The position numbers and the translations under genes are program-made. The notes under the pieces were generated by a model. That model was not told the origin of the DNA. It did not search any database and saw only the letters and a list, made by a program, of their open reading frames with translations. A stretch of DNA of 64,000 nucleotides from Massilia sp. BSC265 (lineage in GTDB: Bacteria; Pseudomonadota; Gammaproteobacteria; Burkholderiales; Burkholderiaceae_D). Position 1 is the stretch's first letter. Each line of letters opens with the position of its first letter. Shown one piece after another: positions 60,029-64,000 of the stretch. The stretch spans positions 1 through 64,000 of the forward strand of contig NZ_JPXI01000042.1 of the NCBI RefSeq assembly GCF_000740675.1. Direction: 5' to 3'.

Positions 60029-61624
60029 CTATTTGAGTTCGAAGCCGCCGGCGGTCTGCGCCGTGGGTGGCGCCACCTGCAGAGTGGACGCGGCGGCGGC
60101 GGTCGTGGCCGGCGCGGCGCCTTCCAGCCGTCCGCCGAGCAGCACTCCGGCGCGCGACGGGATGCCTACCTTGTCGGTCGGCAGTTCGTACCCGGCGCCC
60201 GGAATCGGCTTCACCAGGCGCGCGGTGATCACGAACACCAGTTCGGTGCGGTCCTGCTGGTAGTCGGTGCTGCGGAACAGCGCACCCAGCACCGGCACTT
60301 CGCCCAGCATCGGCAGTCCCTTCAGGTTGGCCACCAGGTTGTTCCGCACCAGCCCGCCGATGGCGAAGCTCTGGCCGTCATACAACTGCACGGTGGTGCT
60401 GGCGCGGCGTGTGGTAACCAAGGGCAGGATCGAGGTGCCGGTGATGCCGAGGGCCGAGACACCGACCCCTTCACGCGAAAGCTCGGAAACTTCCGGCGCC
60501 ACCTTCAGATTGATGCGCCCGCCCGACAGCACAGTCGGGGTGAAGCGCAGACCGACGCCGAATTCCTTTTCTTCAAGCGTAATCTTGTTGTTGTCCTGGG
60601 CCACCGGAATGTAGAACTTGCCGCCAGCCAGGAAGGTGCCTTCCTGGCCACTGATGGCGAGCACGTTCGGCTCGGCCAGCACGCGCACCAGGCTGTCCTG
60701 CTTCTCGGGCGCAGCCCTGAAACCAAAGTGCCTGGTGCCGGCAGTTCCCACACTGCTCGGCACGCGGCCACTCAGGAAGCTCGACGCTACGACTGTGGCC
60801 CAGCTACCGCCGCCGAAACTGAGCACGGACTCGGCTTCTAGCCGCTCGAGCAGGGTCTTCGACACCTCGGCGATCTTCACTTCGAGCTGCACCTGCTGCG
60901 GCGCGCTGACGCCGAGAAGGTTGATCACCCGCGTCGAATCGGGAGACGAGCCGCCGCCACCGCCGCCGCCCCCGATGTCGATCACGCCATCCGTCTTGTT
61001 CTCCTCGGCGACGGCCGTCACCTGGCGCAGCGGACGGCGCACGTAGGCGTTGGCCAGCTCGACCGCACGGGCGATCGCTCCGGTGTCGCTGACGGTGCCG
61101 GTCAGCACCAGCGAATCGGCGGCGGCGAGCACGCGGATGTCCTTTTCCTCGGGCAGGGCCACGGCAAGGGTCGCCTGCAGTGCGGCCGGGTCCATCGCGA
61201 CGACGATGTCCACCACACTGCACAGCCCGCTTTTACCCTGCACGATCATGTTGGTGCTGCCCACGTCGACGCCGGCGATGTACAGCGTGTCCGGCGCCAC
61301 CAGCATGGCCTGCACCACGCCCGGATTGCCGACGCTGCGGTGGGCGACCCGTTCGGGCAGGCGCAGCATGGTCGACTTGCCCATGTTGAGGGTCAGCGTG
61401 GCGGGGCGCGCCGCTTCGCCGACGCAGCCGGTGGCTTGCGGCCGTGCTCCTGCCGCCGGCCTTGCCGGCGCCGCTTGAGCGGCGCCGGCCACAGGTTTGG
61501 TACTGGCCACGGGCGGCTTGGCGAGGGCATCCGCCGATTTGACGGTTGCGGAGGCGAGGGCCGGTGTGGCGGCGGCCAGGGCCAGGCCTGCCGCGAGCGG
61601 TGCGAAGTTAAAACGTCTGTTCAT
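60029..61624 (-). CDS. cpaC: Tad pilus outer-membrane secretin CpaC/RcpA
   Basis: 531 aa from the ATG at 61624, which begins a good signal peptide (about 1-25, ending ALAS); an ATG at 61633 would add three residues. A pilus-secretin N-terminal domain (about 75-145, LTLNMGKSTMLRLPERV), a BON-like module (about 155-215) and the secretin core (about 260-470, with FAIGGLVRNNLVANLKGLPMLGEVPVLGALF) are visible. A run of eight glycines lies near residue 225. It forms the outer-membrane pore for the Flp pilus. Confidence 0.94.
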   Translation of the reverse strand: MNRRFNFAPLAAGLALAAATPALASATVKSADALAKPPVASTKPVAGAAQAAPARPAAGARPQATGCVGEAARPATLTLNMGKSTMLRLPERVAHRSVGNPGVVQAMLVAPDTLYIAGVDVGSTNMIVQGKSGLCSVVDIVVAMDPAALQATLAVALPEEKDIRVLAAADSLVLTGTVSDTGAIARAVELANAYVRRPLRQVTAVAEENKTDGVIDIGGGGGGGGSSPDSTRVINLLGVSAPQQVQLEVKIAEVSKTLLERLEAESVLSFGGGSWATVVASSFLSGRVPSSVGTAGTRHFGFRAAPEKQDSLVRVLAEPNVLAISGQEGTFLAGGKFYIPVAQDNNKITLEEKEFGVGLRFTPTVLSGGRINLKVAPEVSELSREGVGVSALGITGTSILPLVTTRRASTTVQLYDGQSFAIGGLVRNNLVANLKGLPMLGEVPVLGALFRSTDYQQDRTELVFVITARLVKPIPGAGYELPTDKVGIPSRAGVLLGGRLEGAAPATTAAAASTLQVAPPTAQTAGGFELK

Positions 61625-61649
61625 GGCATCCATCCCGGGTCGGTGAAGG

Positions 61650-62504
61650 TCAGAAGCATTCCTGCGATGCGTGCAGGCCGTTGATGACCTTGACGCAGTC
61701 ACGCGGAGCGGGGGCCGGAGCTGCTCGCGGGGCCTGTGCGCGCGGCTGGGGAGCCCGCACCGGCATCGCCACCTGGCGCACCGGCGGGTCCGCCTTGGGC
61801 AGCAGATTGTCCTTGGTGGCGCCCGCGGTGTCGGCCGCGGCCGGATCGACCTGGTTGCGCAGCGCCAGCGACAGGGTGCCGACGCTGCGCGCCAAGTCGA
61901 GCTTCTCGGCCTGCTCGGGCGTCACTTCGAGCGTGACGGCGTTCACGACCTTCGGTTTGGTCTCGTCCCGGTTGACTTCCTGCGCCACCGCCAGCACCAG
62001 GATCCGTTCCAGCACGATCTTGGAGATGCTGCGCTGGCGGGACATCTCGCCCTGCGGCTGCGGGTCGGTCTCGGTACTGACGATGATGTCCACGTAGTTG
62101 CCCGGCAGTGCGAAGCCGGCCACGCCGATCACGTCGTTGACACGCACCGTGATGGCACGCTTGCCTTCGGTGATCAGGGCCGACAGGCCACCCAGGGTGC
62201 CCACCGGCGCCAGCTTCGCTTCGCTCAGCGGCTCGCCGAGCAGGATGCTGGTCTTGAGTACCCGGCCACCGAGCTTCTGCGGATCGTCGAACGCACCTTT
62301 CGGCACGCTGTGGGCCGGCCATTCGACCAGCTTGAGCATCTCGGGCGTCAGGCGCTGCCCGATGTTGATGTCCGACGACGCCACGACAATGCGGCTGGCG
62401 CTTGCCGAAGGTTGTTTCAGGAGCCAGTGCGAGGCCAGCACCACGGCGGCAAGGCCGAACAGGATCGCGAGCGCCATCACGGTCACGGCACGCTTGTTTT
62501 TCAT
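61650..62504 (-). CDS. cpaB: Flp pilus assembly protein CpaB/RcpC
   Basis: 284 aa. An N-terminal membrane helix (about 6-28) is followed by an SAF domain (about 38-100, VASSDINIGQRLTPEMLKLVEWP) and the RcpC/CpaB domain (about 110-215, KRAITVRVNDVIGVAGFALPGNYVDII). It works with the secretin in the periplasm. Its start overlaps the upstream ATPase gene (ATGA). Confidence 0.94.
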   Translation of the reverse strand: MKNKRAVTVMALAILFGLAAVVLASHWLLKQPSASASRIVVASSDINIGQRLTPEMLKLVEWPAHSVPKGAFDDPQKLGGRVLKTSILLGEPLSEAKLAPVGTLGGLSALITEGKRAITVRVNDVIGVAGFALPGNYVDIIVSTETDPQPQGEMSRQRSISKIVLERILVLAVAQEVNRDETKPKVVNAVTLEVTPEQAEKLDLARSVGTLSLALRNQVDPAAADTAGATKDNLLPKADPPVRQVAMPVRAPQPRAQAPRAAPAPAPRDCVKVINGLHASQECF

Positions 62505-63886
62505 TGGATTTCTCCCAGGTTGCTCGATTCCAGCGCCGCCATGGGGCTGAACAGGCTGCTCCAGGCCTGGGCCACGCTATCCACGTCGAAACGTGGGACG
62601 CGGCCGGCAAAGCCGGCGAAGTCGGCAATCCGGCCGAGCAGCTCATGGGGCAAGGCTGGCAGCAGCGGACGCCGGGTACGGCGGTGCAATTCGTCGATCA
62701 GGTAGTTGATCGCGCCCTCGTCGGCGTCGATGTTGCGCAGCAGGCACTGGCGCCGCAGCAGCGCGCGGTATGCTTTCTCGGACAGTGGGCCGACCGGGAT
62801 CCGGTAACCGATGCGGCGCAGGCAGGAGTCATCCAGGACCGACTCGGGGACCAGGCTGGTGGCCAGCACCAGCGACGCGTCGAATGGCAGCGCATGGCTC
62901 GCCCCGCCGGGGACGGCGACATGGTCGGTGCCCCGTTCGAGTGCACCGAGCAGCCGGTACAGCACCTCGTCGGCCGGCACGCGCTGGCGGCCGATATCGT
63001 CGAGCACCAGCAGGCCGTTGTTGGCCAGCAGCTGCGGCGGCGCGCGCAACACGCCGCTGGCGGCATCGCTATGCAGTTCAAGCATGTCGCGCGTCAGTTC
63101 GGCGCCTGTATGCACCAGCGGCCGCTGGCACAGCACCCAGCGCGCGTCGCAGCTGCGCCGATCCTCCAGCACGCGCGACTGCCGCGGCGCCGCATGCAGG
63201 GCCGGGTCATGAATTTGCACGATCTCGTGCTTGATCAGCACCGCGTGAGGCACTGCCACCGGTTCCTGGTACAGCCGCGCCAGCTTGCGCGCCAGCGTCG
63301 TCTTGCCGCTGCCGGACGGGCCGTACAGCATCAGCGGACGATGCGAGTGCAGTGCGGCGCCGAGCAGTTCGCGCACCGCAGGTTCGATGCTGTCGTCCGC
63401 CAGCGCGGCATGCAGCTCGGCGGGCGTGATGCGGGCGGCGGCGTGCTGGCGCAGCGACTGCTGCGCCAGCACAGCGCAGTAGGCGTCGAGCGTCACCGGA
63501 GCCGGGCCGACATAACGTGATTCCGCAAGGTATTCGGTAGCCGCACGCACGCCGAAAGCGGTCAGCTGGTAGTGCACGTCGATGTCGGACTCGCCGCACC
63601 ATGCCACTTCCACCTGCTGCTCGGCAATCAGCGCCTGCAGCACTTCGCGCACCACGCTGGTCGACAGGTGCAGGCGGCCGGTGAGGACCGACAGTGCGGT
63701 CTTGCCGCTTGCATGCAGGGCCTTGACCACCAAGGAGGCGACGAACCGCGGTTCGAGGCCGGTGTCGCACAGAGTGCGCGGCTGGCGCGGCAGGACCGGT
63801 ACGCGTTCGGGCCCGGGTGCGCCCTGCGAGGCCGCTGCCAGGCGCTCGTCGAAGGCGGCTGGCGTAGACGCTGATAACGCTTCCAT
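62501..63886 (-). CDS. AAA-type ATPase with N-terminal winged-helix region, Tad locus
   Basis: 461 aa. Residues 45-120 look like a winged helix (LSVLTGRLHLSTSVVREVLQALI). The ATPase domain has Walker A GPSGSGKT at 189-196 and Walker B LLVLDDIG at 292-299, with a sensor-like region LVLATSLVP. It is clearly not the CpaF secretion ATPase. Similar AAA proteins precede cpaB in tad loci of related betaproteobacteria; their role is unproven. It is the first gene of this transcript. Confidence 0.8.
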   Translation of the reverse strand: MEALSASTPAAFDERLAAASQGAPGPERVPVLPRQPRTLCDTGLEPRFVASLVVKALHASGKTALSVLTGRLHLSTSVVREVLQALIAEQQVEVAWCGESDIDVHYQLTAFGVRAATEYLAESRYVGPAPVTLDAYCAVLAQQSLRQHAAARITPAELHAALADDSIEPAVRELLGAALHSHRPLMLYGPSGSGKTTLARKLARLYQEPVAVPHAVLIKHEIVQIHDPALHAAPRQSRVLEDRRSCDARWVLCQRPLVHTGAELTRDMLELHSDAASGVLRAPPQLLANNGLLVLDDIGRQRVPADEVLYRLLGALERGTDHVAVPGGASHALPFDASLVLATSLVPESVLDDSCLRRIGYRIPVGPLSEKAYRALLRRQCLLRNIDADEGAINYLIDELHRRTRRPLLPALPHELLGRIADFAGFAGRVPRFDVDSVAQAWSSLFSPMAALESSNLGEIQ

Positions 63887-63989
63887 AGGGAAACCTCCTG
63901 CTGGATACGGATATTTCTTACATTTGTTAAATTGATTCTAGCCATCGGTCATTTCCTGGCGCTTGATGTCTGCCAAGGAAGATGACTCA
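63887..63989. promoter_or_regulatory. AT-rich region upstream of the Tad operon
   Basis: About 100 bp of clearly higher AT content than the genes around it (TTCTTACATTTGTTAAATTG at 63913-63932). It probably holds the promoter for the minus-strand Tad genes and for the possible plus-strand gene at 63990. No consensus pair was settled on. Confidence 0.45.
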
Positions 63990-64000
63990 ATGAAAAAGTC
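63990..64000 (+). CDS. Possible start of a plus-strand gene cut by the window edge
   Basis: ATGAAAAAGTC follows AAGGAAG 9 bp upstream. Only Met-Lys-Lys can be read. Flp pilin genes often begin this way and lie next to tad genes, so a pilin is a guess from context. Confidence 0.3.

Overview
The window looks like a chromosome segment from a high-GC betaproteobacterium of the order Burkholderiales, most likely Oxalobacteraceae (Massilia/Duganella type). That is inferred from gene content and order: gpmA/rhodanese/grxC/secB/gpsA, petABC followed by sspA-sspB, a complete type II secretion (T2SS) operon, a Tad pilus locus, and TonB-receptor/tryptophan-halogenase genes. No rRNA is present, so the genus is not proven.

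Layout. 10-1460: an IS3-family insertion sequence with 24-bp imperfect ends. 1481-12784 (minus): a twelve-gene T2SS operon in the order gspG-H-I-J-K-L-M-N-D-E-F-C, with tight ATGA/TAATG couplings. 12922-27834: housekeeping genes, namely moeB-like, ctpA, envC-like and gpmA (minus); rhodanese, grxC, secB, SH3 protein and gpsA (plus); cupin, DUF2461, DegS-like protease and mscL (minus); petABC, sspAB and tRNA-Thr(TGT) (plus). 27899-29305 (minus): a GNAT acetyltransferase and a GH104-type endolysin-like protein.

29675-52634 is the most distinctive part: a carbohydrate-utilisation region that reads as one LacI-type regulon. It has an ABC sugar importer (binding protein, two permeases, ATPase), a LacI-family repressor, GH1 and GH3 beta-glucosidases, glucokinase and a FucP/GluP-type sugar symporter on the plus strand. 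Facing these is a minus-strand operon made of a 1003-aa TonB-dependent receptor, a flavin-dependent tryptophan-halogenase-like protein, a SapC protein, a JmjC/cupin-like protein and a second halogenase-like protein. Divergent from the receptor are a polysaccharide deacetylase and a GH16 beta-glucanase lipoprotein. Four operator-like palindromes lie at the promoters of the ABC operon, the GH1 operon, the receptor operon and the deacetylase/GH16 operon. The simplest reading is that GH16 cuts a beta-glucan outside the cell, the receptor imports oligosaccharides, GH3 and GH1 reduce them to glucose, and glucokinase feeds glycolysis. The job of the halogenase-like/SapC/cupin proteins is unknown. An orphan nuoA and a 57-aa membrane peptide sit between the two arms.

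52849-53955: a DUF2807 exported protein and a BON-domain lipoprotein whose ribosome-binding site lies inside a 17-bp hairpin. 54047-63886 (minus): the Tad/Flp pilus assembly locus (AAA ATPase, cpaB, cpaC, small lipoprotein, cpaE, cpaF, tadB, tadC, TPR lipoprotein). The pilin, prepilin peptidase and TadE/F/G are not inside the window. A possible divergent start codon lies at 63990.
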